A DNA stretch of 64,000 nucleotides from CAZTTH01 sp964615975 (lineage in GTDB: Bacteria; Verrucomicrobiota; Lentisphaeria; JABSQK01; JAJFLO01), in NCBI GenBank assembly GCA_964615975.1, contig CAZTTH010000016.1, forward strand, positions 1 to 64,000, in the 5' to 3' direction. Below are positions 8,211-17,710 of the stretch, one piece after another. Below the pieces are notes generated by a model. It was not told the DNA's origin, made no database searches, and was given only the letters and a program-made list of their open reading frames with translations. Positions within the stretch are counted from its first letter, which is position 1. Each line of letters begins with the position of its first letter. Both the position numbers and the translations under genes were made by a program.

Positions 8211-9863
8211 TCACGGAAAGGGCGGCAACTTCTTGACGCGCTGTCTGGCATTGTTGCTTTTCCAGAAGGCGATGAAGTCTCTCTGCAATACCCCCATATC
8301 AATGCCGGTAAACGCCAGCTCATTCGCGCGTTTGGGATCGATTGGTGGAGTGGACAAGGCGGATATCATGCGGTCACAGACTTTTCCATAGGGTTTGCTG
8401 CCGAATAATGGCGATGCCTTGCGGAAAAAATACACCAAACCCCATGCCTGGGCATAATTTCGCAATACCTTCATCTGGGAATCTGTATCCGGTTGATCTT
8501 TCCCATAAAAGGCATTATGATCTAATTTCACCAGGGCTTGCAAGTCCAGTGCTCCCGGATCTTGGAGTAATTCTTGGAGTAGCGCCATACGTTTGGGGTT
8601 TTCGTAGACGCGCAGGTTCTTGGTCGTGGGATTAATTTCACCCGCTTCAAAAAAAGTTGCGTGCCCTTCATCAAACCATACCGGCGCTGAGACCCGGTCG
8701 AGGGCGTAAAAGAGGTATTGATGAAAGCCCTCATGGCAGACGACTTCAAGCACGGTGTCATAGCTGGCATACTGATTCTGAAAATTCAGTGTCGAAATCA
8801 TTAATTCCTTGTTACTTGGCGACCATAACCCCACAGTGTTTTGCAGACTGGGATCGATATAGCTCACGTAATCCTGGTGCGTGTTGAATACCCGGATTAC
8901 GCTCACTTCATTAATCGGTTTTATGGGGTCGATAAGGGTCACAAATCCCTTGCGAAAGATCTCAACGTAGAGTTGAATTTTATTGACCAACAACCGTTTC
9001 GAGTTTGGTAAATCAGAGGCGATCACATAGTGGGGAGTCTCGACATACCACCAATCAGGAAGCATGTTGATACTGGCAATCACCCGCGCCTTGGCATCCT
9101 TGTACGCATCGCTGCTGGGATTTCGCAGGTTCAGCAACTGGCGATTTTGCATGTTGCCATAATTTTTTTTCTCTTTGGCGGCAGTCCATGAAGGCCGGAT
9201 TGAACGCAGACATTTATAGAATGTGACCTCCCACTTTTTCTGAATTTTCTTATCCGATTCGAGGATGTCAAATTCGACATAGATGATCTGTTCTTTGCCG
9301 GTGGTTTTCAAATTGATCAGGTACGCTTGTTTCGTCGCTGGTATGTCGGCGGTGAAGTCGACCTTGTAATAAGGCGCAGGCAGGGTGATTCCGCTGACCC
9401 GGGAATTTAATTTGTTGCCATTGGTTTGGGCCAGATAATCGATCCAGGCCTGCAGGTCTGGCAGCTCCCAGCGCACCGGGAACGCATCATGACGTTGGGC
9501 AAACACATCTTTCTCAAGCTGCTGATTGGAACTGCCCGCGTGACGGGCTGGCGGCATCACGGCGGCATTGACAAGTTTGATGACGCCCCAATTGGATTTG
9601 AAAGCAACACGCGGCTGTTCATCCAGCCACAGATCGTAGGGGTTGTAGAATTCCAGCTTTTTACCTTCCTTGGAAACATAAAAAACCGGCGCGGTTGGCA
9701 GTGGTAAAGCCTTGAATCCATTTGGCGGCCGAAAATAAATTCCCAGGTCGGGGATATCCCGTGCCTCTTCGAGTTGTTCCCACGAGAAATTTTGCGCGTC
9801 GATTCGACAGGCAATAATCAGGAGCAGGGAGATGATTATTTTTGTTTTTATGGTATTATCCAT
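8211..9863 (-). CDS. Secreted DUF1570-like protein with HExxH zincin motif
   Basis: A 550-residue protein with an N-terminal signal peptide (hydrophobic residues 8-19, probable cleavage after DAQ). The C-terminal half carries a zincin signature, VCHEGFHQYL (HExxH at residues 377-381), followed by WFDEGHATFFE (Glu399 or Glu406 as possible third zinc ligand). That pattern is typical of gluzincin-like DUF1570/peptidase-MA-like proteins. The N-terminal 250 residues show no recognised domain. Substrate is unknown. It stands alone between a gene-free region and the divergent trp genes. Zinc-dependent peptidase activity is inferred from the motif. Confidence 0.7.
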   Translation of the reverse strand: MDNTIKTKIIISLLLIIACRIDAQNFSWEQLEEARDIPDLGIYFRPPNGFKALPLPTAPVFYVSKEGKKLEFYNPYDLWLDEQPRVAFKSNWGVIKLVNAAVMPPARHAGSSNQQLEKDVFAQRHDAFPVRWELPDLQAWIDYLAQTNGNKLNSRVSGITLPAPYYKVDFTADIPATKQAYLINLKTTGKEQIIYVEFDILESDKKIQKKWEVTFYKCLRSIRPSWTAAKEKKNYGNMQNRQLLNLRNPSSDAYKDAKARVIASINMLPDWWYVETPHYVIASDLPNSKRLLVNKIQLYVEIFRKGFVTLIDPIKPINEVSVIRVFNTHQDYVSYIDPSLQNTVGLWSPSNKELMISTLNFQNQYASYDTVLEVVCHEGFHQYLFYALDRVSAPVWFDEGHATFFEAGEINPTTKNLRVYENPKRMALLQELLQDPGALDLQALVKLDHNAFYGKDQPDTDSQMKVLRNYAQAWGLVYFFRKASPLFGSKPYGKVCDRMISALSTPPIDPKRANELAFTGIDMGVLQRDFIAFWKSNNARQRVKKLPPFP

Positions 9864-10015
9864 GGCGATGAAAGGGGTGTGTGAATAGTATGGTTTAATT
9901 TATCCGGATACTCTTGGAATATCGATGCGGAGGAATTATCATTGCCTAACAGTTTTACCATAATCCACAAGTGAGTTGAAAAACAGTTTATTAATTATAC
10001 CAACGCGAACCATTG

Positions 10016-11239
10016 ATGGATACATTTATTCCCACTACAACGAAAGATCTCAGCAGTTTTAATGGTCGTTTTGGTGAATTCGGCGGACAATACGTCGCCG
10101 AAACCCTGATGCCGGCAATTGATGCGGTCAGGGCGGCATTTGTTGATGCCTGGAAAGACCTTGATTTTCATCGTGAATTCGATTTTTATCTGCGTCATTT
10201 TGTCGGCAGGCCTTCCCCGTTGTTTCATGCGCAACGTTTGAGCGAGCAGGCCGGGGGCAAGGTCAAAATCTATTTAAAACGGGAAGATTTGAATCATACT
10301 GGCGCCCATAAGATCAATAACACAATTGGCCAGGCATTAATCGCCAAACGAATGGGCAAAAAACGGCTGATCGCGGAAACCGGCGCCGGTCAACATGGCG
10401 TGGCGACGGCAACTGCCGCCGCCATCTTTGGTTTTTATTGTGATATCTTCATGGGCGAAGAAGATATTCACCGACAAGCAGAAAATGTCAAACGGATGAA
10501 ATTACTGGGAGCCCAGGTTATTCCCGTCAATAGCGGCGCCAAAACCCTGAAGGACGCCATGAATGAAGCGATGCGCAATTGGATCGCAACCATTGACAAT
10601 ACGTTTTATGTGATCGGTTCGGTCGCCGGCCCCCATCCTTATCCCATGATGGTGCGGGAATTCCAACGCGTCATCGGCGATGAAACCCGGCGGCAGATTT
10701 TAGATTATGAGGGACGATTGCCAGATAAAGTAATCGCGTGTGTAGGCGGGGGCAGCAATGCCATGGGCATATTTTCGGCTTTTCTCGATGATTCCGAGGT
10801 CGAGCTGATTGGGGTTGAGGCCGCTGGAAGCGGACTGGAGACTCGATTGCACGCTGCCAGCTTAGCCGGGGGACAGATCGGGATCTTGCACGGCAGCAAG
10901 AGCTATGTCCTGCAAACCCCGGAAGGCCAGATTCAGAATGCCCATTCGATCAGCGCTGGATTGGATTATCCCGGCATTGGACCGGAACATTCGTGGTTGA
11001 AAACCACCGGTCGCGTCCGCTATGTCGCCATCACCGATGAGGAAGCGGTGCAGGCTTTTCTCGATCTCACCCGATTTCAGGGGATCATACCCGCACTTGA
11101 ATGCTGCCACGCGATCGCGTATACCATGAAACTGGCGCCTGCGGATCGCGATGGACAGATCATGGTCGTCAATCTGAGCGGCAGGGGGGACAAGGATATG
11201 GCAAATGTCAAGAGTTTTCTGGATAGGAATAAACCTTGA
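10016..11239 (+). CDS. trpB: Tryptophan synthase beta chain
   Basis: This 407-residue enzyme condenses indole with serine to form tryptophan, using pyridoxal phosphate. Visible motifs are GRFGEFGGQYVAETLMPA at the N-terminus, the PLP lysine in LNHTGAHKINN, the phosphate-binding loop CVGGGSNAMG and SAGLDYPGIGPEHSWL. A TTG lies one codon upstream, but the ATG at 10016 gives the usual N-terminus. No clear ribosome-binding site is seen. trpA follows after an unusual small gene, so the alpha and beta subunits still appear to be encoded in one operon. The remaining trp genes are outside the window. Confidence 0.97.
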   Translation: MDTFIPTTTKDLSSFNGRFGEFGGQYVAETLMPAIDAVRAAFVDAWKDLDFHREFDFYLRHFVGRPSPLFHAQRLSEQAGGKVKIYLKREDLNHTGAHKINNTIGQALIAKRMGKKRLIAETGAGQHGVATATAAAIFGFYCDIFMGEEDIHRQAENVKRMKLLGAQVIPVNSGAKTLKDAMNEAMRNWIATIDNTFYVIGSVAGPHPYPMMVREFQRVIGDETRRQILDYEGRLPDKVIACVGGGSNAMGIFSAFLDDSEVELIGVEAAGSGLETRLHAASLAGGQIGILHGSKSYVLQTPEGQIQNAHSISAGLDYPGIGPEHSWLKTTGRVRYVAITDEEAVQAFLDLTRFQGIIPALECCHAIAYTMKLAPADRDGQIMVVNLSGRGDKDMANVKSFLDRNKP

Positions 11240-11337
11240 AGAATTAAAAATCTGGATTGGACCAGATGCTTTCCGGTTACCAGTGAGGCCATTAAACTTA
11301 GCGTATGAGAAATTCAGCGCTTCAGTGCGGAGGAAAC

Positions 11338-11514
11338 ATGAATGTAAAAGAAGTTTTGGAAAAAAGTATTAATGGATTTTTTGTGGTCCATTGTCCGGAA
11401 TTAAAAAGCGGTTGGAGTCAAGGTAAGACCGAGGTAGACGCGCTCCATAACCTACAAGAGGAATTTCTCTTGTTCCTTGAACCTGACGAATCGAGAATAA
11501 ACGTACCATGCTGA
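11338..11514 (+). CDS. Orphan HicB-like small protein inside the trpB-trpA operon
   Basis: A 58-residue protein resembling the partial RNase H-fold of HicB antitoxins: GFFVVHCPELKSGWSQGKTE followed by ALHNLQEEFLLFLE, matching the usual VxCPELPG..SQGxTxxEAL pattern. The ATG at 11338 has GGAGG five to seven bases upstream, better supported than an upstream ATG at 11305. The stop codon overlaps the start of trpA by seven bases, implying translational coupling. No HicA toxin gene and no C-terminal DNA-binding extension are seen, so a toxin-antitoxin role is doubtful. Confidence 0.7.
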   Translation: MNVKEVLEKSINGFFVVHCPELKSGWSQGKTEVDALHNLQEEFLLFLEPDESRINVPC

Positions 11515-12326
11515 AAATCGATCCCAAGAACGATCGCATCGCCAATTCGTTTCAATATAATGAGACGAATTTCATCGCCTATATGACCGCCGGTTATCCG
11601 TCGGTCAGTGAAACCGTTGATATCTTGAAAATCCTGACCCGGAATGGGGTAGATATCATTGAGTTGGGGTATCCTTTCTCCGATCCCACCGCCGATGGCC
11701 CGGTGATTCAGGAGGCCTCACATACTGCTTTGGAGAATGGTTTTGGCCGCGAAGACTATTTTGCCATACTCAGGACATTTCGCCAGTCCAACACGTTCAC
11801 CCCGATTGTAGTTTTCAGTTATTTCAATCCCATCTTTCGCCATGGGGTCAGACGTTTCTGCGAGCGGATCAAGGAATGTGGCGGCGATGGGTTGCTGATT
11901 GTGGATTTACCCTGGGAAGAACAAGGTGAACTTCGCCCCATTCTCGACGAATTGGGTCTGCATCTGATTCAACTGATCGCGCCGACCACGCCGGCGGAGC
12001 GGGCCCGCCAGATTCTGGCGAATGCCACCGGATTTATCTATCAAATATCCCTGCGTGGAGTGACTGGCATGCGATCGGAATTGGCGGTTGATGTGGTTCA
12101 GCAGATTAAACAAACCCGGAAATTGACCACGCTTCCAATCGCCCTCGGTTTTGGGTTGTCGCAACGGGAACAGATACGCACCGTGTTGCAGTCGGTGGAT
12201 GGGATCATCATCGGCAGCGCCATTATCAATGTCATCGCCAATAATGCCCCCAATTATGAGCCCATGCTGAGCAAATATATCAAGGAACTCTCATCCGCCA
12301 TCCATAACGAATCGCTGACGGATTAA
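11508..12326 (+). CDS. trpA: Tryptophan synthase alpha chain
   Basis: This 272-residue TIM-barrel protein cleaves indole-3-glycerol phosphate to indole and glyceraldehyde 3-phosphate and passes indole to TrpB. Motifs include FIAYMTAGYPS, IELGYPFSDPTADGPVIQEA (catalytic Glu and Asp), LLIVDLPWEE, and the phosphate-binding GFGLSQREQI and GSAIIN. Its ATG lies inside the end of the HicB-like gene, so translation is probably coupled. It ends 19 bases before the ABC permease genes. Confidence 0.97.
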   Translation: MLKIDPKNDRIANSFQYNETNFIAYMTAGYPSVSETVDILKILTRNGVDIIELGYPFSDPTADGPVIQEASHTALENGFGREDYFAILRTFRQSNTFTPIVVFSYFNPIFRHGVRRFCERIKECGGDGLLIVDLPWEEQGELRPILDELGLHLIQLIAPTTPAERARQILANATGFIYQISLRGVTGMRSELAVDVVQQIKQTRKLTTLPIALGFGLSQREQIRTVLQSVDGIIIGSAIINVIANNAPNYEPMLSKYIKELSSAIHNESLTD

Positions 12327-12345
12327 TTCGAAGTTTACCGCATTC

Positions 12346-13164
12346 ATGTCGCGCATTGTTTTTATTAATGAACTGGGGAAATATCTGGATTATGTCCGGG
12401 TTTCTTTTCAGGTCATGCTGGCCTACCGGATCAATTTTGCCATCGGCATCATTACCTACATTATCCATGTGGCGGTTTATTATTATCTCTACCAGGCGCT
12501 TTACACCAGTGATGTAACCATCAACGGTTATGGATTGAATGAAATGCTGACTTATATCTCGTTGGGCTGGATCGCCAAAAGTCTCTACCTCAACTATATC
12601 GATCGCGAGATCGCCAGTGAAGTCGAATCCGGCCAATTGGCGATGGAAATGATCAAACCAGTTGATTTTCAAATGATGTATTTCGCGCGCGGCTTCGGGC
12701 AGACGCTCTATCGATTGTTGTTGTTTACGCCCCCGATTACCATGGTCACCGCCTTGCTTTTCACCTGGAATCCGCCCGCCAGCGGCGGCCATCTGGGATT
12801 GTTTATCATCAGCACGTTAATGAGTGTCGTGATTTACCTGGGGATTAATTATATTGTGGGCGTTTTTTCGGTCATCATCATCTCTCTGCGCGGTGTGATC
12901 TACGCGAAAAATCTGATCATTGAATTATTGTCGGGGTTGCTGGCGCCAATCGATTGGTTTCCCGGGTGGTTTCAAACAATGAGCGCCTGGCTGCCCTTTC
13001 AGCACATCGCCTATAACCCGCTGAAAATTTATCTTGGTCATTTGAATCCTCACCAGACGGTACAAGCCCTGGGCGCTCAATTTCTCTGGATCGTGATCCT
13101 GCTGCTGCTGGGGCGGCTGGTATGGTATCTCTGTCGGCGGCGGATTTTAATCCAGGGAGGATAA
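12346..13164 (+). CDS. ABC-2-type permease, ABC2_membrane_6-like (first of two)
   Basis: A 272-residue membrane protein with about six hydrophobic segments. It resembles the COG4587/ABC2_membrane_6 permeases that work as a heterodimer with a COG3694 protein and a separate ATPase. The soluble stretch ESGQLAMEMIKPVDFQMMYFA is typical of the family. It starts 19 bases after trpA and is followed by its partner after six bases. The transported substrate is unknown. The ATPase usually encoded just upstream of such pairs is missing, so it must be elsewhere or lost. Confidence 0.8.
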   Translation: MSRIVFINELGKYLDYVRVSFQVMLAYRINFAIGIITYIIHVAVYYYLYQALYTSDVTINGYGLNEMLTYISLGWIAKSLYLNYIDREIASEVESGQLAMEMIKPVDFQMMYFARGFGQTLYRLLLFTPPITMVTALLFTWNPPASGGHLGLFIISTLMSVVIYLGINYIVGVFSVIIISLRGVIYAKNLIIELLSGLLAPIDWFPGWFQTMSAWLPFQHIAYNPLKIYLGHLNPHQTVQALGAQFLWIVILLLLGRLVWYLCRRRILIQGG

Positions 13165-13170
13165 TCGGAC

Positions 13171-13974
13171 ATGCGGACATTGTTGTTGCATATTGATCTG
13201 GCATTTTCATATCTGGCAAAGTTCATTAAAACTCGCTGGGAGTACAAGGCGGATTTACTCATTGGTCTGGCCACCGGATTGTTGTTTCAAGGAATCACCC
13301 TGATTTTTCTGGATGTTTTATTCAAGGATAGATCGTTGACGGTAAATGGTTGGACCAGGGATCAGGTTTTGTTCATCTATGGGTTTTCGATTTTCCCTCA
13401 GAATTTATTTTTTACCTTCTTTACCAACCTCTACAATGTTGGCAGCAAATATGTGATCGACGGTAATCTGGATCGAATTTTGCTGCGACCCCTGCATAGT
13501 TTATATCAGGTTTTATTGGAGGATGTCAATATTGAAAGCATGATCGGCATGATCATTGGCGCGGCGATCGTCTGGTATTCTTCGGCTCAACTGGGGATCG
13601 AATGGAGTCTGGGAAAGATTATCCTGTTAACCATCATGGCGCTTGCCGGGGCCTTGATCTATGGCGGCATATTCACCGTGTTCGCGGCGTTGAGTTTTTG
13701 GTGGCCTGACCGCGTCGGGCTGATGGCGCCGTTGTTCAACATGACCGCCTTCAGCAAGTATCCCATCACCATCTATCATCCGCTCCTGCAATATATTCTG
13801 ATGTGGATCATCCCCTTTGCGTTTGTCGCGTTTTTCCCCTCCACCTATTTTTTACAGCGTGAAGACTTTCATTATTATGTCCTCTTGATCCCGGTCGTGG
13901 CGTGCGCGTCGATGGCCGCCGGACTGGTGACTTGGAATTTAGGGATTCGCCATTATGAAAGCACCGGGAATTGA
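13171..13974 (+). CDS. ABC-2-type permease, ABC2_membrane_6-like (second of two)
   Basis: A 267-residue membrane protein with about six transmembrane segments and the family's cytoplasmic motif DGNLDRILLRPLHSLYQVL, which parallels ESGQLAMEMIKPVDF in the first permease. It matches the COG3694 half of a two-permease exporter. It lies six bases downstream of the first permease and is followed 26 bases later by an outer-membrane TpsB-like gene. A functional link between the permeases and TpsB is possible only by proximity. Confidence 0.8.
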   Translation: MRTLLLHIDLAFSYLAKFIKTRWEYKADLLIGLATGLLFQGITLIFLDVLFKDRSLTVNGWTRDQVLFIYGFSIFPQNLFFTFFTNLYNVGSKYVIDGNLDRILLRPLHSLYQVLLEDVNIESMIGMIIGAAIVWYSSAQLGIEWSLGKIILLTIMALAGALIYGGIFTVFAALSFWWPDRVGLMAPLFNMTAFSKYPITIYHPLLQYILMWIIPFAFVAFFPSTYFLQREDFHYYVLLIPVVACASMAAGLVTWNLGIRHYESTGN

Positions 13975-14000
13975 TTGCAGTCACCCCGTGAATTTTTCTT

Positions 14001-15671
14001 ATGTCAGCATCTAACACGTTCTCGCGTTTTCACCGCGGCGGAATCGGGCTAGCAGTGCTGGCTTTGATGGCCTTCGAAAACACGAATGGCGGTGAAAATC
14101 ATTCGCTCATGTCTTCACCCGATGATGCAGTCCCCCCACCAGCGATCGCATCAATGAAAGAATATCAATTGGCGGCTTTTGTTTTTGTTGGCAATACCGC
14201 GATTGCCGATAGCGAATTATCCGCGGTCGGCGCCGCTTATCTGAATCGTCTAATCACGTTTGAAGAACTCGATGAACTGCGGCGAAAACTGACCCGGTAT
14301 TATATCGATAAGGGTTATATCAACTCCGGTGTAATCATCCCCAATCAGGTCATCGACAATAAGACCCTGATATTGAATGTCATTGAGGGGGATTTGGTAG
14401 AAATCAGCATCACCGGGCTGCGGCGTTTGCGCCTGGAGCCGCTCCACCACCGGATTTCCCGGGGCGCCGGCTCCCCATTGAATATCAACTCATTGCGGCG
14501 CCAATTGGAACGTCTGCAGGCGGATGTCAATGTGCGAAAAATCAGTGCTGAACTTGGACCTGGACCCCACCCTGGTGAAAGCCGCCTGCGTCTCAGAATC
14601 GAAGAAGAAAATCCCTGGCATTTACTGCTGGTGGGAGATAATCATTATTCCCCCAGTGCCGGGGCCGAGCGCCTGGCACTGCACTTGAATCATACCAACC
14701 TGACGGGGTGGGGAGATCGACTGTCGGCTGAGCTGGGGTTGACTCGAAACGGCTTCAACGATCCCGCTTTTTCAGGACTGGATAATGTGGAAATTGATTA
14801 TCAATGGCCCCTGCTGCCATGGACCGCGACCACCATCGCGGGACATTACCGCCGGAGTGATTTCGCCGTGATTGAGGAACCATTCGACCGCCTGGATATT
14901 GCGGGTGAATCGGAAGATTATGGGGTGTCGCTGACTCATTCCCTGATTCAAAGCAGAACTCATGATCTGAGTCTGGGAGCGCGGCTTGAGCGGCGGCAAA
15001 GCAATACTGAACTCTTAGGGCGGCCGTTTTCACTTTCACCTGGCGCGGTAGACGGCAGAACCCGCGCGCTGATTTTACGCCTGTTTCAAGCTTATGTATG
15101 GAATACGATCAACCGGCTGATCGCCTTGCGTTCGACATTCAATTTCGGCGTGGATGCCATGCATCCGACTAAAAGTCCATTGACGACACGCGACGGCATC
15201 TTCTGCTCCTGGCAAGGACAATGGCAATGGGGCCAACGCCTGTTTTCCAGTAATGCGCAATTGATCTTGAAGTCCAATTGTCAATGGACCGATGATGAGC
15301 TCCTGCCTTTCGAACAATTCAGCCTGGGTGGTCATGCCTCGGTCCGGGGGTATCGGGAAAATCGTGTCGTTCGTGACCGCGGTTGGATAACCTCAGCGGA
15401 ATTGCGTCTGCCATTAATTGTCAATGTCAAAGGTCAGGGGATGCTTTTCATCGCCCCCTTTATTGATTATGGACAAGCGTTGGATAATGGCAATGCTTCG
15501 TCATCCTTCATCGCTCTCGGGAGTGCGGGTGTGGGGATGATATGGCCGGGATACAAAGGGTTTGAAGGGCAAATTTATTGGGGTATTCCCTGGCGGAATC
15601 TTGAGAGACAGGGAGAATATAATCTGCAAGATGACGGCATTCATGTCAGCGTCATCTATAAGTTTCGCTGA
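14001..15671 (+). CDS. TpsB/FhaC/ShlB-type outer-membrane transporter
   Basis: A 556-residue protein with two POTRA-like domains (about residues 50-125 and 130-200: FVGNTAIADSEL, YYIDKGYINSGVIIPNQ, then NVIEGDLVEISITGLRRL), followed by a C-terminal 16-stranded-type barrel. The barrel has the diagnostic FSLGGHASVRGYRENRVV near residues 440-455, matching the VRGY/F motif of Omp85/TpsB loop 6. TpsB proteins export a large TpsA partner through the outer membrane. No TpsA with a haemagglutination-activity domain lies in the window. The N-terminal segment is a plausible but weak signal peptide. Its presence supports a diderm cell envelope. Confidence 0.85.
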   Translation: MSASNTFSRFHRGGIGLAVLALMAFENTNGGENHSLMSSPDDAVPPPAIASMKEYQLAAFVFVGNTAIADSELSAVGAAYLNRLITFEELDELRRKLTRYYIDKGYINSGVIIPNQVIDNKTLILNVIEGDLVEISITGLRRLRLEPLHHRISRGAGSPLNINSLRRQLERLQADVNVRKISAELGPGPHPGESRLRLRIEEENPWHLLLVGDNHYSPSAGAERLALHLNHTNLTGWGDRLSAELGLTRNGFNDPAFSGLDNVEIDYQWPLLPWTATTIAGHYRRSDFAVIEEPFDRLDIAGESEDYGVSLTHSLIQSRTHDLSLGARLERRQSNTELLGRPFSLSPGAVDGRTRALILRLFQAYVWNTINRLIALRSTFNFGVDAMHPTKSPLTTRDGIFCSWQGQWQWGQRLFSSNAQLILKSNCQWTDDELLPFEQFSLGGHASVRGYRENRVVRDRGWITSAELRLPLIVNVKGQGMLFIAPFIDYGQALDNGNASSSFIALGSAGVGMIWPGYKGFEGQIYWGIPWRNLERQGEYNLQDDGIHVSVIYKFR

Positions 15672-15684
15672 TGGGATGCTGAAA

Positions 15685-16560
15685 TCAGAGCATGATCTGG
15701 CGTTCGAATTTAAAGAGCCGACCGTTTTGCATCATGATTTGTACGACGTTTGACGCGTCGATATAATAGTACAATTGTTCGAAAACAGGGTCGGACTCCT
15801 TGATCGTTTCGACGGGAGGCATCAAATCGACCCGATCATAGGAATATAACATGCGCGGCATCACGCAAGCGGTGATTTCCCTGCTGATGATAAATTCACC
15901 GAATTTATAGACATCATTGGCAACCGCGATAAATAATATTTCCTGATTGCTGACCCGATACCAGGTTTTACTGCCGAGATAATGACTGGGAATTCCGACG
16001 AGGGAGATAACGATATTGGCTTTGGGATAATTTTCCAGAATTTTATCAAGTTCATTCGCCGTCATGTTTAACGCTTCTGAAATCACATTGGGATATTTCT
16101 GGGTGGTCGGGGCAGGCGGATCCCAGATATTCATATCGACCGCCTTGATATTGCGGAAAATACCCGTGCGTAATCCATGGACAAATTCATCATGAAATTC
16201 TTGTTGCGACTTGCCATAGATGCGATTGATCACAATGGCGTTGGAGTTGGCTGGAGCCAAAACGGACAATTTTTTTCCCAAGGATTCACCGAGTTTTTGA
16301 GTAAATCCCAATTCTCGTGAAATCATGCTTTCCCGGTGTTGTTTCTTGCCGTGTTGCTGAGAAAGAGTCACCAGAATCAGAAGCAGGATGGTTAAACTGG
16401 CAAAAAAGACGACGGCGCTGTAAGTCCGCAATGGTTTGATGATGGAGATATTCACCAATATTTTATCCCATGCGGTAGGGGTGGTCAGGCGATGGCAGAT
16501 CAGCAACATGGCGACACTGAGACCGATCAGAAACAGAGCGAGATACAAGTTCATAAGCAA
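15685..16560 (-). CDS. Membrane-anchored protein of unknown function
   Basis: A 291-residue protein with two N-terminal transmembrane helices (about residues 3-22 and 46-66) and a soluble C-terminal domain of about 220 residues, probably periplasmic. Sequences such as NYPKANIVISLVGIPSHYLG suggest an alpha/beta fold, but I recognise no family. ATG codons at 16560 and 16554 are both possible starts. It is convergent with the TpsB-like gene, 13 bases apart. Confidence 0.65.
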   Translation of the reverse strand: MLMNLYLALFLIGLSVAMLLICHRLTTPTAWDKILVNISIIKPLRTYSAVVFFASLTILLLILVTLSQQHGKKQHRESMISRELGFTQKLGESLGKKLSVLAPANSNAIVINRIYGKSQQEFHDEFVHGLRTGIFRNIKAVDMNIWDPPAPTTQKYPNVISEALNMTANELDKILENYPKANIVISLVGIPSHYLGSKTWYRVSNQEILFIAVANDVYKFGEFIISREITACVMPRMLYSYDRVDLMPPVETIKESDPVFEQLYYYIDASNVVQIMMQNGRLFKFERQIML

Positions 16561-16844
16561 AACTTCAAAATAGTAAGTAGATTACAGGGCTGAATTAAGT
16601 ATAGTTTAAATAACCGATCGTGATTTACAAAAGAGAAGTGAAGATTAAACTTTGAGATTAACATTAATTCAGGGGTTTAGCAGATAGTAGAGATGAGACC
16701 AGTTTGCGGCGGTGATATAATCTGAGAAAAAAGATACACGCCATTGATCCTGAAATGTATGTTTGCACATCAAAGCAGTCACAAAACCATAATAAATCAT
16801 TCCAAATGAGAACCAATTGAATCAATACACCGGAGATACAGACC

Positions 16845-17615
16845 ATGAACAACCAGAAACGCGGTAATTTTAGCATGGTGGAATTGATGGTGGTATTGGT
16901 GATTGTTTCCATCATGGCGGCAATGCTCATGCCAATGTTTGACAGCATGGTCACCGGAAGTCGTGTCAACACCAGTGCCAGGGCAATTACCGCGGAATTG
17001 CATTTATCGCGCGAATACGCTCTCGCTAAAAGCCGTTATGTCGCTCTCATCATGCCAGGCAAGGTGACGGGTTTGAAGCTGCAATACCAGTATACCTGTT
17101 ATCGTATGGCATATGTCATCAAGGATGGCAATGATTACAAAATGTATAATGAAGCCGGCAACCAGATGTCATGGGTGGAAAATTCGCGCTGGGAATTTCT
17201 TCCCAAGGGAGTCGCAATCATGGAAGCTGACGGCGATATTGGAATCCGGCTTAACGCCACCACCCTGCGGCGGACTCCCTATGAGTTGAACAGTGAAATT
17301 TCATTAATCAACAATGTCGATTTATCCACTCCTTTTGGTGTCCCCACCCCGGTAAATGGCGTCCGCGCCGTTGTCTTTTCACCATCGGGCAAGCCGCGTC
17401 CGGGGAGTATCAGCCGCTTTGTGACAATCGGGGAAGCGCAATTTATCGGCGGGCCTGCTGATACCTGGGTGATTATGAATCCGGTGCCTTCCGAGGATAC
17501 TTTTCTCTATCCGCGGAATCAAAGTTGTGCCAATCAATTAACCATAGAAATCAATGGATTTACCGGCGGCGTCACCTATTTGACGCCGGATAAGTATACT
17601 CCTCCTCCCCTCTAG
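16845..17615 (+). CDS. Type IV pseudopilin (GspH/FimT-like)
   Basis: A 256-residue protein with a prepilin N-terminus: a short basic leader (MNNQKRGN), then FSMVELMVVLVIVSIMAAML, where Glu is residue 5 counted from Phe. The -1 residue would then be Asn rather than the usual Gly; cleavage after the preceding Gly would put Glu at +6. The next segment, SRVNTSARAITAELHLSREYALAKSR, is typical of GspH/FimT minor pseudopilins. The C-terminal domain is beta-rich. No other pilus or type II secretion gene is nearby. Confidence 0.85.
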   Translation: MNNQKRGNFSMVELMVVLVIVSIMAAMLMPMFDSMVTGSRVNTSARAITAELHLSREYALAKSRYVALIMPGKVTGLKLQYQYTCYRMAYVIKDGNDYKMYNEAGNQMSWVENSRWEFLPKGVAIMEADGDIGIRLNATTLRRTPYELNSEISLINNVDLSTPFGVPTPVNGVRAVVFSPSGKPRPGSISRFVTIGEAQFIGGPADTWVIMNPVPSEDTFLYPRNQSCANQLTIEINGFTGGVTYLTPDKYTPPPL

Positions 17616-17710
17616 CATTCCTCCATCAATTAAAGCGGTGAATACGATTGTAAGCTACTGTCGATAATTTCCGATATACCATATTTTATAGGATTAAGAC
17701 CAAAACATTC

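Noticed and set aside
8080..8391. 103-residue plus-strand open frame
   Set aside because: It overlaps the 3' end of the DUF1570-like gene, has no ribosome-binding site and no family pattern.
11338..11514. HicAB toxin-antitoxin locus
   Set aside because: No HicA-like gene on either side; both neighbours are trp genes.
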